DNA from: DYMC01 sp035406705 | Lineage (GTDB): Bacteria; Verrucomicrobiota; Lentisphaeria; Victivallales; GWF2-50-93 | Assembly: GCA_964426675.1 (NCBI GenBank) | Contig: CAYRRM010000007.1 | Span: forward strand, 1 to 64,000 | Direction of reading: 5' to 3' | DNA: 64,000 nt | Shown: positions 37,013-45,642 of the stretch, one piece after another | How positions within the stretch are numbered: the stretch's first letter is position 1 | How the letters are laid out: the number at the start of each line of letters is the position of its first letter | The notes under the pieces: generated by a model | Database searches by the model: none | Told to the model about the DNA's origin: nothing | Seen by the model: the letters and a program-made list of their open reading frames with translations, nothing else | Position numbers and translations under genes: made by a program

Positions 37013-37828
37013 TTATTTTCGTCTTTCTGTGGGAGCTGAAAAGTGCCTCAAATATCTTTCTGGAACGTTCTTAATATCCACAACTATAAGAAAGTCTATT
37101 GTTCCAAATTCCATATCAAACGCCGGCGGTCCACAGATATTACATCCTATTCTGAGATACCCCTTAAAAAGTGGGGGTATATATTTAAGTAGTTTATTCT
37201 TTTCTGAAAGAAATTCTTCTATTTGACTTTCATCTCCTCTGGACAAAACATACTGAGGAAGAGGTGTACCAGAAAGAAAATTACATAACTTACCTTCAGA
37301 AAGAAAATATTCATATAGTGCCCATCCCACTGCTGGATTGGTCTCTTCAAGGCTTACACAACCGAGCATATAACGCAGTTTTGCCCTTCTCATTAACTCA
37401 GCAATTCCATTCCATAATAGCGCTACAACAGATCCCGTTCGATAATCTGAGGAAACACAAGATCTTCCAAGTTCAAGAGATTCTTCCGCAATTGACTCTA
37501 TTCCGTGAATCTCATACTCACGAGCAGAATAAAATCCTTTTGCCGAACAGGCAACAATCCCGAGATGCAGCCGATAAGTACCTATAACACGTTGCTTTGA
37601 TTTCTCAATTACTAATAGATGTAGACAATGTTCATCAAATTCATCTTTATCAACGCCATTCTCTCTCGCACTTTGCAGTCCCTTACCCTGTTCAATATTA
37701 AATACTTCATAACGCAAACGCTGTGCATCCTCTACTTCTTTTATATTCTCAGCAAATTTTATTATAAACTGCTTCGTCTCAGCAAGAGTAGCAGGAGATA
37801 TTACTTTTTTAGGAAACTGTTCAAACAT
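37013..37828 (-). CDS. GNAT-type N-acyltransferase, OlsB (hemolysin-like) family
   Basis: 271 residues of the Acetyltransf_5/OlsB family, which transfers a 3-hydroxyacyl chain from acyl carrier protein to an amino acid. Seen here: LRYEVFNIEQGKG near the start, DEFDEHCLHLLVIEK, VIGTYRLHLG, ELGRSCVSSDYR and the C-terminal CGPPAFDMEFGTIDFLIVVD, all family hallmarks. Together with the following PlsC-like gene it forms a probable two-gene ornithine (or other amino-acid) lipid unit. Cytoplasmic. Confidence 0.88.
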   Translation of the reverse strand: MFEQFPKKVISPATLAETKQFIIKFAENIKEVEDAQRLRYEVFNIEQGKGLQSARENGVDKDEFDEHCLHLLVIEKSKQRVIGTYRLHLGIVACSAKGFYSAREYEIHGIESIAEESLELGRSCVSSDYRTGSVVALLWNGIAELMRRAKLRYMLGCVSLEETNPAVGWALYEYFLSEGKLCNFLSGTPLPQYVLSRGDESQIEEFLSEKNKLLKYIPPLFKGYLRIGCNICGPPAFDMEFGTIDFLIVVDIKNVPERYLRHFSAPTERRK

Positions 37829-37881
37829 TAGGAACCCTTATTTTTATATAATTTAAATGAAACCTAACTTAATAATATAAT

Positions 37882-38565
37882 TTATTTAGATAAAAATTCT
37901 ATCCACATCAATGATGCAAGAGCTTTGGTGGCCGTATATTGACTATTACAGGATATGCTCAAATAAATTGAATCAGGAACTTCCCCCCATGCCTCCTTGT
38001 AGTCATCAAGCCAATTTCTCTCTTCTATTATCCATTCATTTAATTTGTCATTCTTATTTCGCAAAGTGAACCACTTAACCTTTATAGTCCCCGCTCCGTA
38101 AGCGCAATTGCCCTTATCCCCTACAGGAGTTTCAGTATCCCATCGATACGAAATGCTCTTCTTGGAAAAGTATGACCCACTCCCAACGTAAATACCTATA
38201 GCCTGATCGTCTTTTTCCGGAAAACGCCCATCTGCTCCATTCGGTAGACAAGTTACCTTCCAACACCACCTAATAATTGGTGCATCAACAACCTTAAATC
38301 CTTTTGGATTGCAAACTATACTCGCAGTGGCACAATCAGCCTCCATTTCCAAAAAACTTTTACCTTTTTCTTTTTTAACAAAAAATGTAGCTGGCTTTGT
38401 CATAAATTTCTTTTCCAATGACCATTCTTTTGCGAATTTCGCAGCTGCACCATTAGCTGTAAAATCAAAACGCCATACAATCTTTTGCTTCTGATTTTCT
38501 TCTGTGTATAATCTAAAGGAACAAAAGAAAAGAGAAAATATTAGTAAAAATCGCACCCCTATCAT
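37882..38565 (-). CDS. DUF3047 secreted protein
   Basis: 227 residues with a signal peptide (MIGVRFLLIFSLFFCSFRL). Matches DUF3047, a beta-sandwich family of unknown function: APIIRWCWKVTCLPNGADGRFPEKDDQ, followed by YVGSG and NWLDDYKEAWGEVP. It ends 53 bases upstream of the OlsB-like gene and overlaps nothing. Its palindrome copy encodes AKFAK right after the mature N-terminus. Confidence 0.8.
   Translation of the reverse strand: MIGVRFLLIFSLFFCSFRLYTEENQKQKIVWRFDFTANGAAAKFAKEWSLEKKFMTKPATFFVKKEKGKSFLEMEADCATASIVCNPKGFKVVDAPIIRWCWKVTCLPNGADGRFPEKDDQAIGIYVGSGSYFSKKSISYRWDTETPVGDKGNCAYGAGTIKVKWFTLRNKNDKLNEWIIEERNWLDDYKEAWGEVPDSIYLSISCNSQYTATKALASLMWIEFLSK
38430..38444. repeat. Iterated palindrome copy 7, spacer ATT
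   Basis: Left arm TTGCGA exact, right arm TCGCAG with one mismatch; DUF3047 gene, Ala-Lys-Phe-Ala. Confidence 0.8.
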
Positions 38566-38566
38566 T

Positions 38567-39160
38567 TTATTTTGCCTCTCTATTTATTACATACTCTTCA
38601 TATTTTTTAAGAATGTCTTTTACATAATTTTTAGTGCTGGAATACGTAATTTTTTCAATAAAATCCTGCTCATATGAGCTTGGTTTCCATTTTTGCGCGT
38701 TTACACCGCCAGCGTTATACTCTGATAAGGCAATTGCCTCAAAATCTTTATAACGACTCCATTTTCGCAAAGCTCTGGCAAGATACCACGTCCCTATTTC
38801 AATATTAAGACTGGGGGAAAACAAGACCGCCTCAGAGGGAGGCTCCACACCATTACTCCTCGCCCAATCTAAAACTGATGAATTTGGTCTTAATTGCATC
38901 AATCCGATTTCTCCCTTTGACCCTCTCGCCAAAATATTAAAACGGCTTTCCCTCCAAATAACAGCCTTTATCAATAAATAATCCACACAATGTCTGTCTG
39001 CCGCTTCTCTTATTATATCATCAAAATTATTAGAAGAAATGAAAAAATCACTTCCATATTCATATAAAAGAAAAGCGATAACTATTAAAAATAACATCGT
39101 CAGGATTAACATCCTGAATCTTTTTGCCTGATAACGCTTATGTATAATTTTTTGATACAT
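38567..39160 (-). CDS. Membrane-anchored lytic transglycosylase (SLT family)
   Basis: 197 residues: an N-terminal membrane anchor (~17-40), then a compact SLT domain that cleaves peptidoglycan glycan strands to 1,6-anhydro products. Motifs: catalytic Glu in WRESRF, GLMQLRP and SEYNAGG. Small for the class, close to a MltE-type enzyme plus anchor. One base separates it from the downstream DUF3047 gene, so they are co-transcribed. An alternative start at Met17 would keep the anchor. Confidence 0.9.
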   Translation of the reverse strand: MYQKIIHKRYQAKRFRMLILTMLFLIVIAFLLYEYGSDFFISSNNFDDIIREAADRHCVDYLLIKAVIWRESRFNILARGSKGEIGLMQLRPNSSVLDWARSNGVEPPSEAVLFSPSLNIEIGTWYLARALRKWSRYKDFEAIALSEYNAGGVNAQKWKPSSYEQDFIEKITYSSTKNYVKDILKKYEEYVINREAK

Positions 39161-39269
39161 TCTATTAATCTATCACATCTAATGATTTTTGACAATATAA
39201 CTTGAAAAATAAAAAAGAAGTATAAAAATACTTCAAAATCTACTATTTTAGTAAACAAATGAAATAAGT

Positions 39270-40058
39270 ATGAATCTCAAAAAAAAAGAAAAGAAATTAA
39301 AAACAAATCTGTTGAAAATAAAAAAGCTTGCGATTGCTTTTTCTGGCGGATTCGATAGCTCTTTTCTTGCGAAATTCGCAGAAATGATTCTCAATAAAAA
39401 TAATGTCATCCTAATCCATGTAGAAAGTTGCTTTTCTCCTTCTAGAGATAAAAGAGCTGCTGCAAAATTCGCAAAAGAAAATCAACTCAGATTGTTTAAA
39501 ATTAATGCAACCCCTCTTACAAAAAAAGAGATAACTGATAACACCAAAGATAGATGTTATTATTGCAAAACAGTCATAATGAAGATGATTATAAACTGTG
39601 CCAAAAAAAATGGATTCCTTAATGTCGCTGATGGCAGCAACTACGATGATATTTTTGAAGAAAGACCCGGATTTAAAGCATGTAAAGAACTAAAAATCTT
39701 ACATCCACTTCTGGATTCGTATATAACAAAAAGAGACATGATAAAACTTTCCAAAAAATATAATTTTAATTTAAAATATTGTCCTTCATCGGCATGCCTC
39801 GCTACGAGGGTACCAATGGGGACAAAAATAAAATTGAAATATTTAAAGATGATAGATTCTGCTGAAGATTTTCTATATAATAGTGGTATAATTTCTCCTC
39901 GAGTAAGGATTTATGGAGATAATGCCGGGATTGAAGTCCCACAAGCTGATTTTAAAAAAATTTTAAAAAATAAAGATAAGATTATAGAAAAATTACATCA
40001 AATAGGTTTTAAAAAAATTTTCCTTGATCTAAATGGCTATCGAAAAATTACAAAATAA
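39270..40058 (+). CDS. larE: ATP-dependent sacrificial sulfur transferase LarE
   Basis: 262 residues. LarE adds sulfur to the pyridinium dithiocarboxylate precursor of the nickel-pincer cofactor of lactate racemase. PP-loop AFSGGFDSS at 23-31 binds ATP. C176 in SSACLATR is the sacrificial cysteine of the Lactobacillus enzyme. The extra CYYC (C96, C99) recalls the LarE type that holds a [4Fe-4S] cluster on three cysteines; which class applies is inference. No larA, larB or larC is in the window. No clear Shine-Dalgarno. Confidence 0.88.
   Translation: MNLKKKEKKLKTNLLKIKKLAIAFSGGFDSSFLAKFAEMILNKNNVILIHVESCFSPSRDKRAAAKFAKENQLRLFKINATPLTKKEITDNTKDRCYYCKTVIMKMIINCAKKNGFLNVADGSNYDDIFEERPGFKACKELKILHPLLDSYITKRDMIKLSKKYNFNLKYCPSSACLATRVPMGTKIKLKYLKMIDSAEDFLYNSGIISPRVRIYGDNAGIEVPQADFKKILKNKDKIIEKLHQIGFKKIFLDLNGYRKITK
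39367..39381. repeat. Iterated palindrome copy 8, spacer AAT
   Basis: Right arm TCGCAG has one mismatch; larE, Ala-Lys-Phe-Ala. A decayed copy 80 bases on (39461-39476) also encodes AKFA. Confidence 0.8.
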
Positions 40059-40192
40059 AAAAAATTCTTTGAATTGCAAAATTTAATTTTAATTCCGAAT
40101 TTTTGTAAAAAATCTAAATAAGAGTATTACGAAGTGCTAGGTAATTTTTATCTTTTTATTAGATAAATGTATTTCACTCCAATAGTGCAAAT

Positions 40193-41173
40193 TTAAGCAT
40201 TTTTTTTTGCTGTTTTATCATAAAAACGAGGTGTCGTATCAGATGAATAATACGGAAACTTGCTTCTGAGTTCAGATGACGCCCCCTCTGGAATATATTG
40301 CCAACGTTTATAAAGCCAGAGATATTGTTCGGGATATTCTCTGACTATATCTTCAGTCATTTTCATTATATCTTGAACAAGTTCTTCATCGGTCTTATAA
40401 TCAATGACTTTTTTAGGTAATTCTTTTGAAAACATTTTGTAACCTTTCACATCACGTAAACATCCCCCAAGCGCAATATTAACTTTCATTTTTCGGGCAA
40501 AAAATGCTATCGCTCGACTCGTAGGTACAGGCAAACCAAAAAAGTTGACAAAAATCCCGCCATCTCTGACACGAGTATTCTGATCTATCAGGACAGCAAG
40601 GAAATACCCTTTCTTTAGTGTTTTTATCATCTCTTTTACAGCTCCTTTCTCAAAAATAACTTTATTTCCTGAACTGGTTCTTGAGTTTACTATTAGAGTA
40701 TTTATGTAAGGATTATTCTGCGGTCTCACAAGGACGGCAAAAGGCAATTTTGCGGCAAAACTTATATTAAAGGCAGCAAGTTCCCAATTGCCTATATGAG
40801 GTGAAATCCATATCATCCCTCCCTCTTTCATCGATTTTCTTGTAAGTTCAACGCCTTCATCTGGATTCTTCATTATTGAATAAAGGTAACTCTGCCTACC
40901 CGAAAACCAAAATAACTCAATGACAGTTTTAGATATATTCTGAAGAGAAAGACGTGCTATTTTGCGAATTTCGCAATACGTTTTCTCAGGAAATGCAATT
41001 TTTATATTAGCAATACAAAGTTTTCTAAATGAGGGAATAAGGTATAATATTGTTCCGATAATTTCAGCAAAAAAAAGTAAAACATTAAGTGGAAAACAAC
41101 GAATAGTATAGAAGAAAAATATTATTACTGAGTATTCTATTAAATATCTAATTTTCCTTAACTTCTTTTTCAT
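40193..41173 (-). CDS. Lipid A acyltransferase (LpxL/HtrB family)
   Basis: About 326 residues. Start at MKKKLRKIRYLIEYS (ATG 41171-41173) since GGAAAG lies 8 bases before it; a longer frame begins at 41203. One membrane helix is followed by the acyltransferase domain with HIGNWE (HX4E) and DQNTRVRDGGIFVNFFGLP. The enzyme adds a secondary acyl chain to Kdo2-lipid IVA at the inner membrane, showing that this organism makes lipid A. The lpxK gene is 8 kb away. Confidence 0.88.
   Translation of the reverse strand: MKKKLRKIRYLIEYSVIIFFFYTIRCFPLNVLLFFAEIIGTILYLIPSFRKLCIANIKIAFPEKTYCEIRKIARLSLQNISKTVIELFWFSGRQSYLYSIMKNPDEGVELTRKSMKEGGMIWISPHIGNWELAAFNISFAAKLPFAVLVRPQNNPYINTLIVNSRTSSGNKVIFEKGAVKEMIKTLKKGYFLAVLIDQNTRVRDGGIFVNFFGLPVPTSRAIAFFARKMKVNIALGGCLRDVKGYKMFSKELPKKVIDYKTDEELVQDIMKMTEDIVREYPEQYLWLYKRWQYIPEGASSELRSKFPYYSSDTTPRFYDKTAKKNA
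40962..40976. repeat. Iterated palindrome copy 9, spacer ATT
   Basis: Perfect arms; second-frame reading Cys-Glu-Ile-Arg-Lys in the LpxL-like gene. Confidence 0.85.
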
Positions 41174-41711
41174 CCCGTTAACTTTCCTAAAGTAAAAAAA
41201 CAAGAACAGCTTAAACTATAATATAAAAAATATTTGCAGGAATTTATATTGATATTATCGAATTTCAATCCTTTATGTCAACTTACAAAACTTTGTTCAT
41301 AATTTATTTTATCCTGAATATCTTATCTTGGATTTAACCAGCATGGAAAGGGAAAGCGAAGAAGAACACCGGTGGAGTAATTAATCCAAAAGCCCTTTCT
41401 CTTCAACTGCATACTCCGCAATAACTAAACACGTAACTTGCTATACATGCAAAGTTTGATTACTTGATTATGATCAGAGTAAAACGTGCTTTGCTTCCTC
41501 TAATTTAGCCTCAAAATATATCAATATTTTTTATTGATAAATCACAGAGCACAAGGTATAGCAAAAAGATAATTTCCTGAGCTCAAAATAGTTTATGAAA
41601 TAAAGAGATAAAAAAGTGTAAAATCTTATATCAAAATGAACGATAAGATATTTTTGCAATTATTTTTTCTTAAACTATATTATTATTTTATTTCTTTAAG
41701 GAGAAAAAATA
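41174..41711. other. 538-base gap between divergent genes
   Basis: Holds the 19-base AT box CTTAAACTATAATATAAAA (41210-41228), identical to that at 983-1001, a TATCAATA/TATTGATA stem-loop (41519-41539), and a promoter-like CTTAAACTATATTAT (41669-41683) with TTGCAA 16 bases before its -10, ahead of the lipoprotein gene. The middle (41330-41500) is richer in G+C than the edges but has no convincing open frame. I could not identify it. Confidence 0.5.
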
Positions 41712-42140
41712 ATGAAAAAGCTGATTGAAGCTGTTTTAATTCTTTTTGTAGTATTTTTGGTATCCTCATGTTCATCATATCGTTTAATAGCATACAAATA
41801 TGATGATGTGGTAATGGCTGCCTCAGAAAAATTCAACGTAAATGAATGGACAGAATTTTATACTAAAAAAAGTTCTGCAAAAGAGAAACCTGGAAAAAAA
41901 GTAATATTTACTCATTACGATTGGAGTTATCACGATTATAAAATTATGTGTCAGGTTGAAATTTTAAATGAAAAAGGCATCGCAGAAGTCTATGTTTTTG
42001 TAAGAGATTGGAATAACTGGCTATCTCCACTAACTTATAATCCTTCATATGCAAGGAAAGTTCTTGATCTGTTAGAAAAAAGGATGCAAGATGGTACATG
42101 GTCACCGATGCCATGGTCAAAAGAGGAAATGCTAAGATAA
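41712..42140 (+). CDS. Lipoprotein of unknown function
   Basis: 142 residues. The leader ends in VSSC, a lipobox, so it is a lipid-anchored envelope protein. The mature part is rich in Trp, Tyr and Lys and has no family I recognise. AAGGAG precedes the ATG. It lies 1 base before the TPR lipoprotein gene, so the two are co-expressed and may form one envelope complex (inference). Confidence 0.75.
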   Translation: MKKLIEAVLILFVVFLVSSCSSYRLIAYKYDDVVMAASEKFNVNEWTEFYTKKSSAKEKPGKKVIFTHYDWSYHDYKIMCQVEILNEKGIAEVYVFVRDWNNWLSPLTYNPSYARKVLDLLEKRMQDGTWSPMPWSKEEMLR

Positions 42141-42141
42141 A

Positions 42142-42948
42142 ATGAAATTTCCATTTTCCAGTTTTTTGGGATTAAAAGCTTTAGTTGCATTCATCTTTTT
42201 CGTTGCGATTTTCGCAAATTCATGTAGTGTCAAAAATGAAAAAAATTCTCAGAAATTCCTGAAAGAAGCCTTTGATAGCTTATTGGGAAAAAATCCCGAT
42301 TGGAAAAAAGCAAAACTTCTTGCGGCAAAGGCTGTAAAGGCCGAGCCTGGTAATTATCGCGCCATTTTATTGCTTGCCGCAGCTTATGAAAAAACTGGAC
42401 AAACTGATGCTGCAATCGACGAATTAAAAAGAGCCGTAAAGATAGCCCCGAATTATTTTCTCTCACAATATACGCTCGGAAGACTCTATTTTGAAAAGGG
42501 ACAATTTGACAATGCGCTTACTCATTTAATAAATGCTCATAACTTAAATTCTGAAAACAGCGAAACGTTATTTTATCTTGCAAGGACTTATCAGAAACTA
42601 AAACAAAATAAAAATGCACATAAAACATATATAGAATTATGCAAAAAGAACAATTTTAAAAAGAGGGTTGAACCATATAATGAACTTGGAACGATATATC
42701 TAATGGAAAAAGATTTGAATAACGCATTGAAGGCACTAATCTATGCATATCGCCTTGATAAAGAAAATTATAAGGTTATATGGAACTTAGCTGTTCTTTA
42801 TGATTTTTATATCAAAAATCCTGCTTCGGCAATTGCTTTTTATGAACAATATCAACAAATAACATTAATAAATCCAGAGCTTGTTTCAAAAAGGGAATTT
42901 GCAAGAAAAAGAATCGCAGAATTATCTTATAGGTTAAAACAAAAATAA
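42142..42948 (+). CDS. TPR-repeat lipoprotein
   Basis: 268 residues. The leader ends ...VAIFANSC; the iterated palindrome encodes the AIFAN just before the lipobox cysteine. About five tetratricopeptide repeats follow (for example AILLLAAAYEKTGQTDAAI and ALTHLINAHNLNSENSETL), ending in a basic tail. Such outer-membrane TPR lipoproteins act as scaffolds in envelope assembly or type IV pilus machinery (compare PilF); the precise role is unknown. Confidence 0.82.
   Translation: MKFPFSSFLGLKALVAFIFFVAIFANSCSVKNEKNSQKFLKEAFDSLLGKNPDWKKAKLLAAKAVKAEPGNYRAILLLAAAYEKTGQTDAAIDELKRAVKIAPNYFLSQYTLGRLYFEKGQFDNALTHLINAHNLNSENSETLFYLARTYQKLKQNKNAHKTYIELCKKNNFKKRVEPYNELGTIYLMEKDLNNALKALIYAYRLDKENYKVIWNLAVLYDFYIKNPASAIAFYEQYQQITLINPELVSKREFARKRIAELSYRLKQK
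42203..42217. repeat. Iterated palindrome copy 10, spacer TTT
   Basis: Perfect arms; Ala-Ile-Phe-Ala at the end of a lipoprotein signal sequence. Confidence 0.85.
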
Positions 42949-42981
42949 ATCTCAAGAAAAATAAAATTAAGGAGAAGAAAC

Positions 42982-43506
42982 TTGAAATATAAAGTATTTG
43001 TAGTAGGAGATAATATTGATACAGATCAAATAATTCCGGCACAGTATCTTAACCTCGTTCCAACAATACCTGAAGAATATGAAAAATTAGGTTCATATGC
43101 TCTTTGCGGTTTACCTGAATCCTATCCCCGTTTTATAAAAGAAGGAAATATGAAAACAGAATATGGAATAATAATAGCCGGGAAAAACTTCGGTTGTGGT
43201 TCAAGCAGAGAACATGCTCCAATTTGCTTAGGTGCCGCAGGATTAAAATATGTGGTATCCTCATCTTTTGCAAGAATATTTTTCAGAAATTGCATTTCTA
43301 CAGGTGAAGTATTTCCAATAGAGTCTAAAAAAAATCTCGTTGAATATTTTAAAACCGGTGATTATGCGGAAATTTCAATCGAAAAAAGCTACATAAAAAA
43401 TATTTCAAGTAAAGAAGTATTTGAACTAAAAGATCTCGGAGCTGTAAAAGATGTTATAGAAGCAGGTGGAATTTTTAATTACGCTAGAAAAAATAAAATG
43501 ATATAA
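42982..43506 (+). CDS. leuD: 3-isopropylmalate/citramalate dehydratase small subunit
   Basis: 174 residues. Swivelling-domain subunit that pairs with LeuC in the [4Fe-4S] isomerase. Motifs: DNIDTDQIIPAQYL at the N-terminus and GKNFGCGSSREHAPICL. The start is a TTG (42982) with AAGGAG 8 bases before it. No leuC is in the window. With cimA 0.5 kb downstream it fits the citramalate route to isoleucine, in which LeuCD isomerises citramalate. Confidence 0.92.
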   Translation: MKYKVFVVGDNIDTDQIIPAQYLNLVPTIPEEYEKLGSYALCGLPESYPRFIKEGNMKTEYGIIIAGKNFGCGSSREHAPICLGAAGLKYVVSSSFARIFFRNCISTGEVFPIESKKNLVEYFKTGDYAEISIEKSYIKNISSKEVFELKDLGAVKDVIEAGGIFNYARKNKMI

Positions 43507-43520
43507 AAAGGAGAAAACAA

Positions 43521-44045
43521 ATGAAAAAAATATCTTTCTATCTATTGATCCCCGCAATATTTTTCGGTCTAATTCTGAATCAAAAATTTTATGCGCAGGA
43601 AAAAAATCAAGTTTACAATGTAACTGAAACGGAAATAATTAAGTTTATAAAGTTCTTTCCGGAATTGAAAAATACCATTGAGAACAGTTCGGATGACGAA
43701 AACATTATTATGATGTCAATACAAAAAACCCCAATCACAAAATTAAATATGTTAGCTGTAAAAAATGGATTCAAGGATCACGCTGACCTTCTTAGAGTTT
43801 GCGGAGGGGCAATATTAGGTTATGCTATGATAAAAATGAAAGAGGCTGAGGAACAAATGAACCAAGAGTTAAATAGTCTAACTCCTGAAATGAAAGCGAT
43901 GATAAAACCTCAACTTGACGCTATAAAATTACAGCTAAAAAAATACGAAAAACAAGTTTCAAATGAAACTATTAATGCAGTAAAAAAACACTATGAGGAA
44001 ATGAATAAACTTTTTGAGTCAACCCCAGTAGAAAAAGAAGATTAA
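43521..44045 (+). CDS. Small secreted protein of unknown function between leuD and cimA
   Basis: 174 residues with a signal peptide (to about YAQ at 26). The mature protein is mainly helical with a coiled-coil-prone stretch (EEQMNQELNSLTPEMKAMI onward) and is charged. I recognise no family. AAAGGAG precedes the ATG. Its position inside a branched-chain amino acid operon is odd for an exported protein; it may simply use the same transcript. Confidence 0.75.
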   Translation: MKKISFYLLIPAIFFGLILNQKFYAQEKNQVYNVTETEIIKFIKFFPELKNTIENSSDDENIIMMSIQKTPITKLNMLAVKNGFKDHADLLRVCGGAILGYAMIKMKEAEEQMNQELNSLTPEMKAMIKPQLDAIKLQLKKYEKQVSNETINAVKKHYEEMNKLFESTPVEKED

Positions 44046-44054
44046 GGAAAAATT

Positions 44055-45638
44055 ATGAAAAGAAAGATATATATATACGACACAACACTAAGGGATGGAA
44101 CACAGACTGAAGGTATAAATTTCTCAGTTAATGATAAAATAAAAATAGCAGAGAAACTCGATTCAATGGGCATCTCATATATAGAAGGAGGCTGGCCAGG
44201 TTCCAATCCAAAGGACATGGAATTTTTTGAATCGGTAAAACAGAAAAAATTTAAAAATGCTAAAATCACAGCATTTGGAAGCACTAGACGGGCAAAAGTC
44301 CCGGTTGAACAAGATGAAAATATTCTGAAGTTACTTGAATCAGAAGCGCCTGTCACGACAATATTTGGTAAAGCATGGCTACTTCATGTTAACGAGGTTC
44401 TTCGTATAAGCCCTGAAAAAAATCTTGAAATAGTAGGAGATTCATGTGCCTATCTCAAAAATCATGGAAGAGAAGTAATATTTGATGCAGAACACTTCTT
44501 TGATGGTTTCATAGATAATAGAGAATTTGCAATAGATGTCCTTAAAAAAGCTTGTAAAAATGGAGCTTCAACAGTGGTCCTATGCGATACAAACGGAGGT
44601 ACTCTTCCATCTAAAATAAAAGAAATATCTGAAATCGTCAGAAAAGCAATTCCTGAAAATGTAATACTTGGAATTCACTGCCACAATGATGGAGGAACTG
44701 CTGTGGCAAATTCTATATCTGCAATAGAAGCTGGGGCAACACATGTTCAGGGAACTATAAACGGCTTTGGTGAAAGATGCGGAAATGCTAACCTCTGCAC
44801 TATAATCTGTGCACTCGAACTAAAATTAGGATTACACTGCATAGGAACTGAAAAATTAAAACATCTAAAAAATCTGAGCGACTTTGTTTTTGAGGTTGCA
44901 AATCTACCTCCTGATAAAAGACTACCTTATGTTGGTGAAAGTGCCTTTGCCCATAAAGGAGGAATGCATGTAAATGCCGTTAATAAAAATCCAAAAACTT
45001 TTGAACACATTGACCCAGAACTTGTAGGTAATAAGAGGCGAATCCTTATTTCTGACCTTTCTGGTAAAAGCAATATATTTATGAAAATTGCAGAACATAA
45101 TTTAAATTTAAATGAGAAAAGCCCAGAAATTTCAGAAATTTTAATGACTCTAAAGAAAATGGAAAATGAAGGATATGAATTTGAAGCAGCAGATGCTTCA
45201 TTCCATATACTAGCTCAAAAGGTACTAAAAAAACACAAGCCATTCTTTGAGTTAGACGGTTTCAGAGTCATAGTAGAAAAAAGGTCAAAAGGAGAAAAAT
45301 GCATCTCTGAAGCGACAATAAAACTAAATGTGAAAGGAGAAAAAGAACTTACAGCTGCAGAAGGGGACGGTCCCGTAAATGCTCTCGATCATGCACTGAG
45401 AAAAGCCCTTATAAGATTCTATCCTGAAATAGAAAAAGTTCATCTCAGCGACTTTAAAGTAAGAATCATCGATGGAAAAGATGGCACAGCCTCAAAAATT
45501 AGAGTACTAATAGAATCATCTGACGGAAAAGAAAGTTGGGGAACTGTAGGTGTAAGTGAAAATATCATTGAAGCATCATGGGAAGCTCTGGTAGACTCTG
45601 TAGAATATCAATTGTTCAAAAAAAATAGAAAGAATTAG
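44055..45638 (+). CDS. cimA: (R)-citramalate synthase
   Basis: 527 residues. Condenses acetyl-CoA with pyruvate, the first step of the threonine-independent isoleucine pathway. HMGL-like TIM barrel: YDTTLRDGTQTEG (9-21), GGWPGSNPKD typical of CimA, and metal ligands in GIHCHNDGGTAVANS. The C-terminal LeuA-type regulatory domain is intact, so it may be feedback-inhibited by isoleucine. The following thiF gene starts 4 bases after its stop. Confidence 0.93.
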   Translation: MKRKIYIYDTTLRDGTQTEGINFSVNDKIKIAEKLDSMGISYIEGGWPGSNPKDMEFFESVKQKKFKNAKITAFGSTRRAKVPVEQDENILKLLESEAPVTTIFGKAWLLHVNEVLRISPEKNLEIVGDSCAYLKNHGREVIFDAEHFFDGFIDNREFAIDVLKKACKNGASTVVLCDTNGGTLPSKIKEISEIVRKAIPENVILGIHCHNDGGTAVANSISAIEAGATHVQGTINGFGERCGNANLCTIICALELKLGLHCIGTEKLKHLKNLSDFVFEVANLPPDKRLPYVGESAFAHKGGMHVNAVNKNPKTFEHIDPELVGNKRRILISDLSGKSNIFMKIAEHNLNLNEKSPEISEILMTLKKMENEGYEFEAADASFHILAQKVLKKHKPFFELDGFRVIVEKRSKGEKCISEATIKLNVKGEKELTAAEGDGPVNALDHALRKALIRFYPEIEKVHLSDFKVRIIDGKDGTASKIRVLIESSDGKESWGTVGVSENIIEASWEALVDSVEYQLFKKNRKN

Positions 45639-45642
45639 GAAT

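Noticed and set aside
40147..40167. TTTATCT/AGATAAA hairpin after larE
   Set aside because: Weak AT stem with one G-C pair, no T-run; not convincing as a terminator.
41519..41539. TATCAATA/TATTGATA stem-loop
   Set aside because: The stem is all A/T except one pair and is not followed by a T-run, so it is not called a terminator.
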